A stretch of 64,000 nucleotides of DNA from JAITVB01 sp031553805 (GCA_031553805.1 JAVBLC010000001.1:1-64000), one strand, 5' to 3'; positions 8,543 through 18,281 are shown, counted from the stretch's first letter. Program-made: numbers and translations. Notes: generated by a model from the sequence alone, not told the origin.

Positions 8543-8566
8543 GCCCTGCGTATGGGAGCGCAGGGC
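8543..8566 (-). terminator. Possible terminator of the LRR gene
   Basis: GCCCTGCG and CGCAGGGC form an 8-bp stem. On the minus strand it is followed only by GTGTTTG, so it is a weak terminator. A run of nine G (8527-8535) lies just beyond. Confidence 0.4.
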
Positions 8567-8598
8567 ATGATACCCAGGAAGCCCGAAGGCCCGCCGGA

Positions 8599-9614
8599 CT
8601 ATTTGTAGTAAATCTTGGTAATCGCCGGATTATAAATGAATCCGTCCAACGATTGCCCTTGCCTGACATAAATCTCTTTAGCAGAAGTTTCTCTGACCCG
8701 CAGGATGACTAAGCTTGGACACTTGCTGACATCCAGTGTCGTTAACGATTTGTTCTCTTCACAGCCAATTCCATATAAAAGTGGGTTATCGAGCTTGAGA
8801 GATGCTAGCTTGTTTCTATGACAATAAAGAGACCTAAGTACCCCACAATTCGTGACATCAAGCGACACTAGTTGGTTGTCTCTACAAGAGAGTTGTTCAA
8901 GAGCGACACAATCCTTGACGTCGAGTGACTCAAGTTGGTTGTCCTCGCAAAAGAGTTTTTCGAGTGCGGATAAACCATTCAGATCCAATGTTGTCAGTTG
9001 ATTTTCCTGACAACCCAAGACACTCAAAGAGGCACAATTCCGCATGTTGAATGACGTCAAATTATTATTATTGCAACATATTATTGACAATTCTGGACAA
9101 TTACTCACACTCAGTGACTTCAATGAGGCATAATAACAACCTAAATATATAATCTTAGGGCAATTTTCACATCTAGCGATTCGAATACGGGATATTCAAT
9201 ATCAGAAAATCCAAAGAAGTCAGCCCTTGTTAGATTATCGCAATCCGATAGATTGACCGTTTTCCAAGGATTATTCGAGGCATCTATTTTTTCGAGGTTT
9301 TTGTGGTTTCTCAGATTGAGTTCCGTCAACTGACAGTGTTGGCAATATAACTCCTTTATTTCTGTGAAGTGCTCGATTCCAGATAACGACCTGATTTTTA
9401 AGGAGGAAATATTAATCACACTGACTGTTTCGGCCTCCTCCAGGGAGATCTTACCATCGCCGTCGGCGTCGAAATTCGCCAGGCAATAGGCCTCGAATGT
9501 GGCGTCCTCGAACTTGACATATTTCGCAGTGGGTTCCGGATCATCTCCGCTTTTCGTACACCCGAACAGCAGCAGAACTGCAGAGAAACTTAACCAAAGA
9601 CAACCTTTTTTCAT
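8599..9614 (-). pseudogene. Leucine-rich repeat lipoprotein with EF-hand, frameshifted
   Basis: Two open frames on one strand, 9141-9614 and 8599-9123, form one gene. The first half has a lipoprotein signal (LLLFGC), an EF-hand loop DADGDGKISLEE after YCLANF, then short LRRs (ELYCQHCQLTELNLRNHKNL). The second half continues the LRRs (LSIICCNNNNLTSF, LSVLGCQENQLTTLDLNGL, LFCEDNQLESLDVKDCVAL). The frame breaks at the four-A run (+ strand 9164-9167). One extra A would give SLDVKNCPKIIYLGCYY, a perfect repeat, joining both frames into about 338 residues. Related Bacteroidales proteins are exported binding proteins of unknown ligand. It could be a true inactivation, slippage at the A-run, or a base-calling error. 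Confidence 0.8.
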
Positions 9615-9665
9615 ATCCTAACGATTTTTAACAGATACGGCGATCTAACAGAACTGTTCTCCAGA

Positions 9666-9673
9666 CAAATATA
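9666..9673 (-). promoter_or_regulatory. -7 element for the LRR gene
   Basis: On the minus strand TATATTTG matches TAnnTTTG, 52 bases upstream of the LRR start. No clear -33 is seen. It is divergent from the dxs promoter, which starts nine bases away. Confidence 0.5.
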
Positions 9674-9681
9674 AAAAAAAG

Positions 9682-9712
9682 TTGCTATTTTAACACGGTA
9701 TACCTACTTTTA
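9682..9712 (+). promoter_or_regulatory. Probable promoter of dxs
   Basis: TTG (9682-9684), 20 bases, then TACTTTTA (9705-9712), close to TAnnTTTG. It lies 22 bases upstream of the dxs start. Confidence 0.5.
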
Positions 9713-9734
9713 CGCCACGCAACACTCTCGGAAA

Positions 9735-11624
9735 ATGACGCACCGCCCGTATATCCTGCTCGAAAAAGTGAACTCGCCCGACGACTTAAAACGGTTGTCG
9801 CCGGCCGAGTTGCGGGTCTATTGCGACGAGTTGCGCGAGTTCATCATCGGCGAACTGTCCGAAAATCCCGGCCACTTGGGGTCAAACCTCGGGACGGTCG
9901 AGCTGACCGCCGCCCTCCACTACGTCTTCGACACCCCCGGCGACAAGCTGGTGTGGGACGTCGGCCACCAGGCCTACGCCCACAAGATCATCACCGGCCG
10001 CCGCGACCGTTTTTCGTCCAACAGGAAGTTGGGCGGGCTGAGCGGATTCCCGTCGATGAAAGAGAGCCCTTACGACGCTTTTGGCGTGGGACACGCTTCG
10101 ACCTCGATCTCGGCCGCCTTGGGACTTGCCGAAGCGGCGAAACTGAAAGGCGAAAAACGCCACGTGGTCGCCGTGATCGGCGACGGCGCCCTGACCGGCG
10201 GCCTCGCTTTCGAAGGGTTGAACAACGCCGGGGCCGAAAACACCGACATCCTGGTCGTGCTGAACGACAACCGGATGTCGATCGACCGCAACACGGGCGC
10301 GCTGAGCAACTACCTGCTGCGGATGACCACTTCGTCGGCCTACAACCGGTTGAAGGCGTTCGTCTGGAAGAGCCTTTCGGTGTGGCCGTGGCTGCGCCGC
10401 CAGATCCAAAAGACGGGCGATGCGTTGAAGCACGGCGTGCTGCAACAGAGTAACCTCTTCGAATCGCTCAATTTCCGTTATTTCGGCCCGATTGACGGCC
10501 ACGACGTGGTCTACCTCTCGCGCGTGCTGCGCGACCTGAAGCAGATCGAGGGACCGAAGCTGCTCCACGTGCTGACCACCAAAGGGCGCGGTTACGCCCC
10601 GGCCGAAAAAAACCCCTCGCTATGGCACGCCCCGGGCTGCTTTAATCCCGAAAACGGCGAAATCGTCACCGGCGACAGTTCACAACCACCCAAATACCAG
10701 GACGTTTTCGGCGAAACAATTTTAGAATTGGCCCGCACCAACGAAAAGATCGTCGGGGTGACACCCGCGATGCCTTCGGGGTGTTCTTTATATATGATGA
10801 TGCAGGAAATGCCCACGCGCACGTTCGACGTGGGGATCGCCGAAGAACATGCCGTCACGTTCTCGGCCGGGCTGGCCGCGGGGGGGATGCTACCGTTCTG
10901 CAACATCTACTCGTCGTTTATGCAACGGGCTTACGACAACATCATCCATGACGTGGCGCTGCAAGGGCTCGACGTCGTATTCTGCCTCGACCGTGCCGGA
11001 TTAGTAGGGGAAGACGGCCCGACGCACCACGGGGTGTTCGACATCGCCTACCTGCGCAGCATTCCGAATGTGGCTGTCACCGCACCGATGGACGAGGGCG
11101 AATTGCGCAACCTGATGTACACGGCCTCGCTCGGCGGCCGCGGCCCGTTTGCCATCCGCTATCCGCGGGGACGGGGTGTGTCGACCGACTGGCGAAAACC
11201 GTTCCGGGAAATTCCTGCCGGAAAAGGCCGGATGCTGCGCGAAGGCGACCGCATCGCCGTGATCTCGGTCGGCCCCATCGGAAACACCGTCGCCCAGGTG
11301 ATCGAAAAAGCCGCAGCCGAAGGTATCGCCGTGGGCCACGCCGACCTGCGCTTCATCAAACCGCTCGACGACGCGCTTTTAGAACATATCGCCCTCCGCT
11401 ATCAGCAGGTCATTACCGCAGAAGATGGCGTGATCGAGGGCGGCGCAGGCAGCGCCATCCTCGAATGGTTCGACCGTCGCGGCTACCGCATTCCCGTCCG
11501 GATGCTCGGTGTGCCCGACCGCTTCATCCGGCACGGTTCGGTCGGGGAGCTGCAACGCATCTGCGGCTTCGACGCCGAAAGTATCCTCACCGCCATCCGC
11601 GAGCTCACGAACGAAAAACCCTAA
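9735..11624 (+). CDS. dxs: 1-deoxy-D-xylulose-5-phosphate synthase
   Basis: 629 residues, the family length. It condenses pyruvate and glyceraldehyde-3-phosphate to DXP, the first step of the MEP isoprenoid pathway, using thiamine diphosphate. Visible features: N-terminal HLGSNLGTVELTAALHYVFD, VWDVGHQAYAHKIITGR, the TPP/Mg site VIGDGALTGGLAFEGLNNAG, FGPIDGHDV, and the transketolase pyrimidine domain with DVGIAEEHAVTFSAGLAAGG and CLDRAGLVGEDGPTHHGVFD; the C-terminal domain starts around ISVGPIG. An S9 peptidase gene begins 11 bases downstream, so the two are probably cotranscribed. Confidence 0.97.
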   Translation: MTHRPYILLEKVNSPDDLKRLSPAELRVYCDELREFIIGELSENPGHLGSNLGTVELTAALHYVFDTPGDKLVWDVGHQAYAHKIITGRRDRFSSNRKLGGLSGFPSMKESPYDAFGVGHASTSISAALGLAEAAKLKGEKRHVVAVIGDGALTGGLAFEGLNNAGAENTDILVVLNDNRMSIDRNTGALSNYLLRMTTSSAYNRLKAFVWKSLSVWPWLRRQIQKTGDALKHGVLQQSNLFESLNFRYFGPIDGHDVVYLSRVLRDLKQIEGPKLLHVLTTKGRGYAPAEKNPSLWHAPGCFNPENGEIVTGDSSQPPKYQDVFGETILELARTNEKIVGVTPAMPSGCSLYMMMQEMPTRTFDVGIAEEHAVTFSAGLAAGGMLPFCNIYSSFMQRAYDNIIHDVALQGLDVVFCLDRAGLVGEDGPTHHGVFDIAYLRSIPNVAVTAPMDEGELRNLMYTASLGGRGPFAIRYPRGRGVSTDWRKPFREIPAGKGRMLREGDRIAVISVGPIGNTVAQVIEKAAAEGIAVGHADLRFIKPLDDALLEHIALRYQQVITAEDGVIEGGAGSAILEWFDRRGYRIPVRMLGVPDRFIRHGSVGELQRICGFDAESILTAIRELTNEKP

Positions 11625-11635
11625 AAAAACACCAT

Positions 11636-13741
11636 ATGAAAAGACATATCCTCGCTTTGACTTTATTGACAGCCGTTATGGGATTTTTCTCTTCTTGCGA
11701 TGAAAAAGCCGCCCCCATGCAAGGGTTGGTCATCGACAACCACCTGACCGACGCCGAAAAAGCCGCCGGACTCTTTACCCCCGAAGTGATGTGGAAAATG
11801 GGGCGCATCGGCGATTACCTGCTTTCGCCCGACGGCACGACGGTGCTCTATTCGGCCACCTATTATAATATGGAAGAGAACCGGAGCGTGTCGAACCTCT
11901 ATACTGTTCCGGTAGAGGGAGGCGCCCCGGTACAGCTGACAGACAACGGCGGCAAGGATTTTTCTCCGCAGTATGCCGCCGACGGCAAAACGATTTACTT
12001 CCTGAGCGACCGCAGCGGGGACGTGCAACTGTGGGTACTGCGCGAGGGCAAGGTCGCACAGTTGACCAACATTGAAAACGGGATCGAAGGTTATGGGATC
12101 GCTCCTTCGGGCGAAAAAATCTGGTATGCCCGCCGCGTGCAGGTCGACCCGATGACCAAAGACGTCTACCCCGACGCCTCGAAATCGAGCGCAATGATCT
12201 ACGACGACCTGATGGTACGCCACTGGGATCGCTGGGAAGACGGCAGTTACAGCCACATCTTCGTGGCCGATTTCGACGGCAGCAAACTTTCCAATGAAAA
12301 AGACATCCTCGCCGGCGAATCGTGGGACGCCCCGATGGCCCCCTACTTCGAAACCTCTGAAATTTCCTGGAACCCCACCGGGACCGTACTGGCTTACACC
12401 TGCAAAAAACTCCGCGGGGCCGAGTATGCCGTCAGCACCGACTCCGACGTCTTTTTATATGACGTTGCTACGGGCACGACCCGCAACGTTACCGCCGGGA
12501 TGCACGGCTACGACAAATACCCGCGCTTCTCGCCCGACGGCACGAAGGTCGCTTTCTCGAGCATGGAGCGCGCCGGCAACGAGTCGGACAAAAGCCGCCT
12601 GATGGTATGCGACCTCGCTTCGGGCCAGATCACCTACCTCACCCGCGACTTTGACTACAACGCCGACCAGGTCGACTGGGACGGCAACGACGCCCTGATG
12701 TTCATCGCCCCGATCCGCGCCACCCACCAGATCTGCCGCGCCACGCTCGACGGCGCCGTCAAAGTCCTCACCGAAGGCCGCCACGACTTTAACGGTTTTT
12801 CGAAAGTGGGCGACCAGATCGTTGCGCCGAAAACGACGCTTTCGATGGCCACCGAACTTTTCGTCGTCGATCCGGCCTCGGGCACCGACCGCCAGGTCAC
12901 GTTTGAAAACAAGGAAATTTACGAAACCATCAAGATGGGCGAGGTACAGGAACGCATCGTCCGCACCAGTGATGGCAAAGAAATGCTCGTGTGGGTCGTC
13001 CTGCCCCCCGACTTCGACCCGGCCAAGAAATATCCCGCGCTCCTCTACTGCCAGGGCGGCCCCCAAAGCGTCGTGAGCCAGTTCTGGAGTTTCCGCTGGA
13101 ATTTTCAGTTGATGGCCGCCCAGGGGTATGTGGTCGTTGCGCCTAACCGCCGCGGCCTCCCCTCGTTCGGACAGGAGTGGCTCGACCAAATCTCGGGCGA
13201 CTATAGCGGCCAGAACATCCGCGACTACCTGAGCGCGATCGACGACGTGGCCAAAGAACCATGGATCGACGCCGAAAAACTCGGTTGCGTCGGCGCCAGC
13301 TACGGCGGATACTCGGTCTACTACCTGATGGGCAACCACCAGAAACGCTTCAAAGCATTCATCGCCCACTGCGGCATGTTCAACTTCGAAAGCATGTACG
13401 GCTCGACCGAAGAACTCTGGTTCCCCAACAACGACCTGGGCGGATCCTACTGGAGCGACAACCCCACTGCCAAGCGCTCCTACGCCAACTCCCCCCACAA
13501 ATTCGTCCAGAATTGGGACACGCCCCTGCTGATCTTCTCGGGCCTGAACGATTTTCGCATTCCCTATACCGAAAACCTCCAAGCCTTCACCGCCGCACGC
13601 CTGATGGGCGTCCCCGCACGCCTGGTCACTTTCAGCGACGAAGCCCACCAAATCTTCAAACCCCAAAACTCCCTCGTCTGGAACCGCGAATTCTTCACCT
13701 GGCTCAATAGGTACGTCAAAGGAGAGCCCGTGCCTAATTGA
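11636..13741 (+). CDS. S9 family prolyl-oligopeptidase-type lipoprotein peptidase
   Basis: 701 residues from ATG 11636; the frame stays open into dxs, but this start gives a clean SPII signal (MKRHILALTLLTAVMGFFSSC, Cys21). Residues about 45-430 form a WD40/PD40-like propeller with TolB-type repeats (GDYLLSPDGTTVLYSA, DFSPQYAADGKTIYFLSDR, KYPRFSPDGTKVAFSS). The C-terminal alpha/beta hydrolase holds the triad: Ser in GASYGGYS, Asp in SGLNDFRIPYTE, His in SDEAHQIF. This is the DPP4/acyl-aminoacyl peptidase group, which trims peptides in the envelope. It follows dxs by 11 bases. Confident of the fold, less of the exact specificity. Confidence 0.9.
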   Translation: MKRHILALTLLTAVMGFFSSCDEKAAPMQGLVIDNHLTDAEKAAGLFTPEVMWKMGRIGDYLLSPDGTTVLYSATYYNMEENRSVSNLYTVPVEGGAPVQLTDNGGKDFSPQYAADGKTIYFLSDRSGDVQLWVLREGKVAQLTNIENGIEGYGIAPSGEKIWYARRVQVDPMTKDVYPDASKSSAMIYDDLMVRHWDRWEDGSYSHIFVADFDGSKLSNEKDILAGESWDAPMAPYFETSEISWNPTGTVLAYTCKKLRGAEYAVSTDSDVFLYDVATGTTRNVTAGMHGYDKYPRFSPDGTKVAFSSMERAGNESDKSRLMVCDLASGQITYLTRDFDYNADQVDWDGNDALMFIAPIRATHQICRATLDGAVKVLTEGRHDFNGFSKVGDQIVAPKTTLSMATELFVVDPASGTDRQVTFENKEIYETIKMGEVQERIVRTSDGKEMLVWVVLPPDFDPAKKYPALLYCQGGPQSVVSQFWSFRWNFQLMAAQGYVVVAPNRRGLPSFGQEWLDQISGDYSGQNIRDYLSAIDDVAKEPWIDAEKLGCVGASYGGYSVYYLMGNHQKRFKAFIAHCGMFNFESMYGSTEELWFPNNDLGGSYWSDNPTAKRSYANSPHKFVQNWDTPLLIFSGLNDFRIPYTENLQAFTAARLMGVPARLVTFSDEAHQIFKPQNSLVWNREFFTWLNRYVKGEPVPN

Positions 13742-13754
13742 TCCTGGCTCGGAT

Positions 13755-14051
13755 GGCTTCGACTGGCACTTTTTGTAAAAAGTGCCTCAAAAACTTTACT
13801 GAGAACCGTAGCGAAGCGAAGCTCTGCGAAGCAAAACTTCGTTTCTCCTGACTTACTTTACTCGGCCTTAACAAAGGTTTTTAGAAAGAGAAAGAGCATT
13901 TTCCTGAGTGATGATCGAGATTCCGATCGGTTCACGGGAAAATGCTCTTTCTCTTTCTAAAAACCTTTACTAATACTAAGCAAGGGAGGTCAAGGGATAC
14001 GCAGTATCCCAGAAAAATTTTTGGTGCCGCTTTTTATAAAAAGCGGCAGTC
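13755..14051. repeat. Long intergenic hairpin repeat, copy 1
   Basis: In order: a GGCACTTTTTGTAAAAAGTGCC hairpin, a segment with GCGAAGC repeats, a 32-bp perfect inverted repeat (13873-13904 with 13937-13968) whose 32-base loop contains GATCGAGATTCCGATC, a GGATAC-GTATCC hairpin, and a GCCGC(T)5ATA(A)5GCGGC hairpin (14026-14047). It is nearly the same as 50941-51236 along its whole length. It sits between convergent genes (S9 peptidase and tRNA-His) and may also act as a two-way terminator. No protein-coding frame runs through it. Confidence 0.9.
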
Positions 14052-14107
14052 AGAGGCTGCCCGGGTTGGGACCAAACAGAAAAGGCTGTCGTTTGACAGC
14101 CTTTGGG

Positions 14108-14182
<75 letters not shown>

Positions 14183-14214
14183 GTTCGGAAGCCGGAGTCG
14201 GCTTCTTTGCGGGG

Positions 14215-14245
14215 CAAAAGTAGTATATTTTTTTTAGATACCAAA
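14215..14245 (-). promoter_or_regulatory. Promoter of tRNA-His
   Basis: On the minus strand TTTG (14245-14242), 19 bases, TACTTTTG (14222-14215): an exact Bacteroidota promoter 33 bases before the tRNA. Confidence 0.75.
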
Positions 14246-14507
14246 AAAAACGGCGGGTGTGTTGATAATAACGCGGGGATGTGGTTTTGTGTTGTCGTGC
14301 GGGGTTTCACTTTTTCGGGTTATTGGGGTTGAGTGAGCGGAAATTGTCGTTGGATACCGGGGTATTCCTATAATATAATAGGTAAAAAAAGGTTGAAAAA
14401 TTTTAGAATCCGGAAAAAGAAAACTACATTTGCGCCGATTATCCGTTGATTTTTCGGGGATTATCGGGGAAAAATGCTCGATATCAATTAAAAAGAGTGT
14501 GCTGAAA

Positions 14508-14538
14508 TTTGCAGATTCATTTTTAATTCCTATTTTTG
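14508..14538 (+). promoter_or_regulatory. Promoter of the tRNA-Thr/Gly/tuf transcription unit
   Basis: TTTG (14508-14511), 19 bases, TATTTTTG (14531-14538). Exact match to the Bacteroidota consensus, 30 bases before tRNA-Thr. The surrounding 14330-14540 stretch is AT-rich and has no gene. Confidence 0.8.
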
Positions 14539-14567
14539 CAGTCCGAATTTGGGCGAGTGCGCCACTT

Positions 14568-14644
14568 GCCGATGTAGCTCAGTTGGCCAGAGCAGCTGAA
14601 TCGTAATCAGCAGGTCGTGGGTTCGAATCCCTCCATCGGCTCCA
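14568..14644 (+). tRNA. tRNA-Thr (CGT)
   Basis: GCCGATG acceptor, D arm TAGCTCAGTTGGCCAGAGC, anticodon loop ATCGTAA (anticodon CGT), T arm GTGGGTTCGAATCCC, acceptor CATCGGC, discriminator T and encoded CCA. Confidence 0.94.
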
Positions 14645-14811
14645 AGAGAGATCAGGAGAAAAGGCGGGTGTGAAGAGTTAAAAAATGCAGGGAAAGGCTT
14701 GGGTCTGACCCTCATCTTGTGTTGAGGAGCGGGAAGGCGGAGACGCTAAGACGCCAACGGGTTACAATAGGATTACCAAAGCCCGGCCGCACAAGGTAAA
14801 ATACGAAAAAT
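14645..14811 (+). other. Transcribed spacer between two tRNAs
   Basis: 167 bases with no T-loop (GGTTCGA) and no frame I can support. Purine-rich in its middle. A third tRNA is often found at this place in related genomes, but none can be folded from this sequence by eye. Confidence 0.4.
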
Positions 14812-14884
14812 GCGGAAGTAGCTCAGTCGGTAGAGCATTAGCCTTCCAAGCTAAGGGTCGCGGGTTCGAATCTCGTCTTCCGCT
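14812..14884 (+). tRNA. tRNA-Gly (TCC)
   Basis: GCGGAAG acceptor, D arm TAGCTCAGTCGGTAGAGC, anticodon loop CTTCCAA (anticodon TCC), T arm GCGGGTTCGAATCTCGT, acceptor CTTCCGC, discriminator T; CCA not encoded. Confidence 0.95.
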
Positions 14885-15012
14885 CAAAATGGACAGGGCG
14901 CCTGGATAAAGACTGGGTGTTCGTCCGAAAGGAATAGGGTGTTTGCCCGCAGGTGAAGCAGACGTCACAAGAAATTAACGATATAAAAGGAAAACTCTAA
15001 AAACTCAAAGCA

Positions 15013-16209
<1,197 letters not shown>

Positions 16210-16230
16210 TCGGTTATCACGACTGAACCT

Positions 16231-16256
16231 GAGGCGGGAGCTCCCGTTCCCGCCTC
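16231..16256 (+). terminator. Hairpin after tuf (partial terminator or processing site)
   Basis: GAGGCGGG and CCCGCCTC form an 8-bp stem followed by AATTTACG, only six bases before tRNA-Trp. The short T-run suggests attenuation or RNA processing rather than full termination. Confidence 0.55.
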
Positions 16257-16261
16257 AATTT

Positions 16262-16335
16262 ACGAGTGTAGTTCAAGGGTAGAATAGCGGTCTCCAAAAC
16301 CGTTGATGGGAGTTCGAATCTCTCCACTCGTGCCA
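16262..16335 (+). tRNA. tRNA-Trp (CCA)
   Basis: ACGAGTG acceptor, D arm TAGTTCAAGGGTAGAATA, anticodon loop CTCCAAA (anticodon CCA), T arm GGGAGTTCGAATCTCTC, acceptor CACTCGT, discriminator G and encoded CCA. It lies between tuf and secE, a very common position. Confidence 0.95.
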
Positions 16336-16349
16336 AAACATAAGTCATT

Positions 16350-16544
16350 ATGAAAAGTATAACTCAGTATTTCAAAAACGCCTACCTGGAATTGGTTCAG
16401 AAAACAACCTGGCCCGCCCGGAACGAGTTACAAAGCTCGGCAATAGTTGTCATGGTAGCTTCCCTACTGTTTGCCGTAGTCGTTCTGGCGATGGACCTCG
16501 TGTTTGAGAACGCGATGAAATCAATTTACAGCCTGCTCTACTAA
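16350..16544 (+). CDS. secE: Preprotein translocase subunit SecE
   Basis: 64 residues, the short single-helix form. The N-terminal amphipathic part has the family motif ELVQKTTWPARNELQ and is followed by one membrane helix (SAIVVMVASLLFAVVVLAMDLVF). SecE clamps SecY in the inner membrane. It lies 16 bases before nusG and just after tRNA-Trp, as in most bacteria. Confidence 0.96.
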   Translation: MKSITQYFKNAYLELVQKTTWPARNELQSSAIVVMVASLLFAVVVLAMDLVFENAMKSIYSLLY

Positions 16545-16560
16545 TTTTTAACGAATTACG

Positions 16561-17118
16561 ATGAGCGGAAAAGCGGAAAAGCAGTGGTACGTCATCCGTG
16601 CCATTGGTGGGAAGGAAAAGAAGGTAAAGGAGTATATCGAGGCCGAAGTCCGAAACTCCAACCTTCAGGACTACATCTCACAGGTACTCATCCCGACTGA
16701 AAAAGTTTACCAGATCAGAAACGGTAAAAAGATCAGCAAGGAGAGAGTATCCTATCCGGGCTATGTATTGGTGGAAGCGATTCTGGCGGGCGAAATCCCG
16801 TATATCTTGCGGAATACACCGGACGTCCTGGGATTCCTGGGCGACTCGAAAGACTCACTGCTTGGGGCAACCCCTCTCCGCCCCGCAGAAGTAAGCCGAA
16901 TACTGGGTCGGGTCGACGAGTTGGTGGAAAGCGAAGAAGAAAACGAAGTGCCTTATTTCGTTGGGGAGAGCGTCAAAGTTACGGACGGTCCCTTTGCCAG
17001 CTTCTCGGGAACAATCGAGGAGGTAGACAACGAACGTAAGAAACTGAAGGTTTCGGTGAAGATATTCGGGCGCAAGACTCCGATGGAGTTGAGCTTTATG
17101 CAAGTGGAAAAAGAATAA
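16561..17118 (+). CDS. nusG: Transcription antitermination/termination factor NusG
   Basis: 185 residues. The N-terminal NGN domain begins KQWYVIRAIGGKEKKVKEYI and includes YPGYVLVEA and a DVLGFLGDSK segment; the C-terminal KOW domain reads GESVKVTDGPFASFSG...ERKKLKVSVKIFGRKTPMEL. NusG joins RNA polymerase to Rho or ribosomes. It is in an operon between secE and rplK. Confidence 0.97.
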   Translation: MSGKAEKQWYVIRAIGGKEKKVKEYIEAEVRNSNLQDYISQVLIPTEKVYQIRNGKKISKERVSYPGYVLVEAILAGEIPYILRNTPDVLGFLGDSKDSLLGATPLRPAEVSRILGRVDELVESEEENEVPYFVGESVKVTDGPFASFSGTIEEVDNERKKLKVSVKIFGRKTPMELSFMQVEKE

Positions 17119-17136
17119 CAAAATCCAACGAAAATT

Positions 17137-17577
17137 ATGGCAAAAGAGGTTGCTGCATTTATCAAATTGCAGATCAAAGGCGGTGCCGCCAACCCGTCGC
17201 CTCCCGTAGGGCCCGCACTGGGTTCGAAGGGTGTGAATATCATGGAGTTCTGCAAGCAGTTCAATGCGCGGACCCAGGATAAAGCGGGCAAGGTGCTGCC
17301 GGTCATCATCACTGTGTATGGTGACAAATCTTTTGATTTCATCGTCAAACAGCCGCCTGTAGCCGTACAACTCAAGGACGCAGCCAAAGTCAAATCGGGC
17401 TCGCCCGAACCCAACCGCAACAAGGTGGGCTCGGTCAACTGGGATCAGGTCAAAGAGATCGCCCAGGACAAAATGCCCGACATGAACTGCTTTACCCTTG
17501 AGGCCGCCATGCGAATGGTAGCCGGTACGGCCCGCAGTATGGGTATCAACGTAACGGGTGAATTTCCTAAAATGTAA
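17137..17577 (+). CDS. rplK: 50S ribosomal protein L11
   Basis: 146 residues. Shows the conserved N-domain AAFIKLQIKGGAANPSPPVG and PALGSKGVNIMEFCKQFNAR and the rRNA-binding C-domain (VNWDQVKEIAQDKMPDMNCF, AMRMVAGTARSMGI). It binds the GTPase-associated region of 23S rRNA. rplA follows 5 bases later. Confidence 0.98.
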   Translation: MAKEVAAFIKLQIKGGAANPSPPVGPALGSKGVNIMEFCKQFNARTQDKAGKVLPVIITVYGDKSFDFIVKQPPVAVQLKDAAKVKSGSPEPNRNKVGSVNWDQVKEIAQDKMPDMNCFTLEAAMRMVAGTARSMGINVTGEFPKM

Positions 17578-17582
17578 GAACA

Positions 17583-18281
17583 ATGAGTAAGCTGACAAAA
17601 AATCAAAAACTTGTCCTGGCCAAGGTTGAACCCAACAAGGCCTACAAGCTCGCTGAGGCGGCCGCTCTGTTGAAGGAAATCACCTTTACGAAGTTCGACG
17701 CTTCGGTCGATATCGACGTGCGTCTGGGCGTAGACCCCCGCAAAGCCAACCAAATGGTGCGCGGCGTGGTAACCCTGCCTCACGGCACGGGGAAAGAGGT
17801 GCGGGTGCTGGTGCTCTGTACTCCCGACAAGGAGAACGAAGCCAAGGAAGCCGGCGCCGACTACGTAGGCCTGGACGACTATATCGAAAAGATCAAAGGC
17901 GGTTGGACCGATGTCGATGTGATCATCACCACCCCGAGCGTAATGGCCAAGGTAGGTGCCCTGGGGCGCATCCTGGGTCCCCGCGGCCTGATGCCCAACC
18001 CCAAGACCGGTACGGTCACCATGGAAGTGGGCAAAGCCGTGACGGAAGTTAAATCGGGTAAGATCGACTTCAAGGTAGACAAATTCGGTATTGTACACAC
18101 CGCTCTCGGTAAGATTTCCTTTACCCCGGAGCAGATCCTGGACAACACCAAGGAGTTTATGGCTACCATTATGAAACTGAAACCTTCTGCCGCGAAAGGC
18201 TCCTACGTGCGGAGTATCTATCTCTCGACGACGATGAGCCCCGGCTTGCAGATTGATCCCAAATCGGTTGACACCAAATAA
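17583..18281 (+). CDS. rplA: 50S ribosomal protein L1
   Basis: 232 residues. Conserved segments: DASVDIDVRLGVDPRKANQ, VRGVVTLPHGTGK, GALGRILGPRGLMPNPKTGT, VKSGKIDFKVDKFGIVH, SYVRSIYLSTTMSPG. L1 forms the L1 stalk and in many bacteria represses its own operon. It lies 5 bases after rplK and 11 before rplJ. Confidence 0.98.
   Translation: MSKLTKNQKLVLAKVEPNKAYKLAEAAALLKEITFTKFDASVDIDVRLGVDPRKANQMVRGVVTLPHGTGKEVRVLVLCTPDKENEAKEAGADYVGLDDYIEKIKGGWTDVDVIITTPSVMAKVGALGRILGPRGLMPNPKTGTVTMEVGKAVTEVKSGKIDFKVDKFGIVHTALGKISFTPEQILDNTKEFMATIMKLKPSAAKGSYVRSIYLSTTMSPGLQIDPKSVDTK

Noticed and set aside
13873..13968. CRISPR-like array at the nested inverted repeat
   Set aside because: There is a single palindrome, no direct repeats with spacers and no cas genes.
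14885..15012. A third tRNA just before tuf
   Set aside because: No T-loop GGTTCGA, and no acceptor pairing can be formed from the sequence.
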